64,000 nucleotides of DNA from Rhynchonema sp. JSB1_4. Lineage: Eukaryota; Nematoda; Chromadorea; Monhysterida; Xyalidae. The notes under the pieces were generated by a model. That model searched no databases and had not been told where the DNA came from. It saw only the letters and a list, made by a program, of their open reading frames with translations. Positions 63,285 through 64,000 of the stretch are shown piece after piece (within the stretch, counting starts at the first letter, position 1; each line of letters opens with the position of its first letter). Made by a program: the position numbers and the translations under genes. The stretch spans positions 124,001 to 188,000 of the forward strand of contig JASAMV010004329.1 of assembly GCA_030248065.1 (NCBI GenBank). Reading direction: 5' to 3'.

Positions 63285-64000
63285 CAGTGTTGGAGGTGAA
63301 GGGGGTAGCCCCCCAGTACAGTAGGTATCCCCCTCGCCTGCTACAGTAGGTATCCCCCCGATGTTTGGCATGGTACAGTAGGTATCCCCCGATTTTCACC
63401 CAGGTACAGTAGGTATCCCCCTGATTTTGCCCCAAAAGTGTTATTTTTTGACCAAAATGACCAAAATTAGTGTAAAATCAGTGGTTTTTACCTCAAGTCA
63501 GTGTAGTTCCTGGGGGGGAGGGGGGACCCCCCCTCGGGTACGTCTGTTCCCCCTCCGAGGTACGCCTGCCCCACTGTTCCCCCTCCGGGTACGTCTGCTC
63601 CCCCAATTTTTTCCTAAAATGGGCAAATTTAGGCCTAAAATAGGCATTTTTAGGCCAAAAATAGGTAAACCTTAGGTGAAACCTCCAAAAAAACGCCAAA
63701 ATACCCTTTTTATAGGGGATTTTTCGCAAAAGAAGGCAAAAATAGTCCAATTTTTAGACCTCAAAAAATGACTTTTTTCCGTCCCCCCCCCCAAATTGGG
63801 ACTTCCCCCCCCCCCAGGTAGGTACGTCTGTTCCCCCTCCGAAAATAGTGGAGGGTACGTCTGTTCCCCCTCCGGACCAGGAACTACACTGCCTCAAGTC
63901 ACCCAAGACTCGCGCCTAAGTACTACGTTTTCACACGATTCCACACATAATAAGAACATTAAAAATTTTCACCCAAAAACCTAACCTTCCCCCTAGGTAC
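63285..64000. mobile_element. family 2 element running off the right edge
   Basis: Left end CAGTGTTGGAGG; GGTACAGTAGGTATCCCC repeats. It is interrupted by 63499-63891. The expected right duplication would be attacgtc, the eight bases at 63277-63284. Confidence 0.85.
63499..63891. mobile_element. family 3b (CAGTGTAGTTCCTGG) MITE, nested
   Basis: Ends CAGTGTAGTTCCTGG and CCAGGAACTACACTG; perfect 8-bp duplication cctcaagt (63491-63498, 63892-63899). Repeats GGTACGTCTGTTCCCCCTCC, the inverse of the ACAGACGTACC type. Confidence 0.94.

Overview
This is a eukaryotic, intron-rich window, most likely from a nematode. The evidence is short introns with TTTCAG-type acceptors, a two-box HMG protein closely resembling nematode HMG-1.2, and an interstitial run of TTAGGC, the nematode telomere unit (55761-55796). 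No species is assigned. I recognised six gene models and traced their splice junctions by hand, with phase kept consistent across every join.

Layout: (1) 1573-4396 minus, 5' exons of an EMI-domain (MEGF6-type) protein running off the left edge. (2) 8333-19312 minus, complete ataxin-2 (atx-2), about 30 exons, with Lsm, LsmAD, Gly/Arg-rich and PAM2 parts and a Pro/Gln-rich tail. (3) 19.7-27.2 kb, a dense stack of nested, non-autonomous DNA transposons. (4) 28091-34202 minus, a calpain cysteine protease without penta-EF-hands. (5) 35.3-41.1 kb, satellite-like arrays ending in a perfect long inverted repeat. (6) 43731-48965 minus, a plexin-domain-containing (PLXDC/TEM7-type) membrane protein whose introns carry several transposons. 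(7) 49.2-57.3 kb, further nested transposon stacks. (8) 57580-60359 plus, an HMGB-like DNA-bending protein. (9) 62078-63107 minus, ALKBH4, an Fe(II)/2-oxoglutarate dioxygenase. (10) More nested elements to the right edge. The genes have no obvious shared pathway.

The striking feature is the mobile DNA. By eye I resolve about 40 elements in several families. Many have perfect 8-bp target-site duplications (TSDs) and CAGTG/CAGAG/TAGGG-type terminal inverted repeats (TIRs), as hAT elements do. Others have TA duplications and CCGTA ends. They are nested up to three deep, and removing an inner element restores the host's sequence. The CAGTG families share a layout: TIR, a G run, short subterminal tandem repeats that differ by family, an AT-rich core, and usually a central GC palindrome. 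In two cases elements with the same TIR and core carry different subterminal repeats, as if that part were swappable. A separate family with TATA ends and A-tract/CCG/T-tract palindromes sits in introns; one copy's TSD contains a splice donor, and another lies 11 nt from a splice acceptor. No intact transposase was seen.
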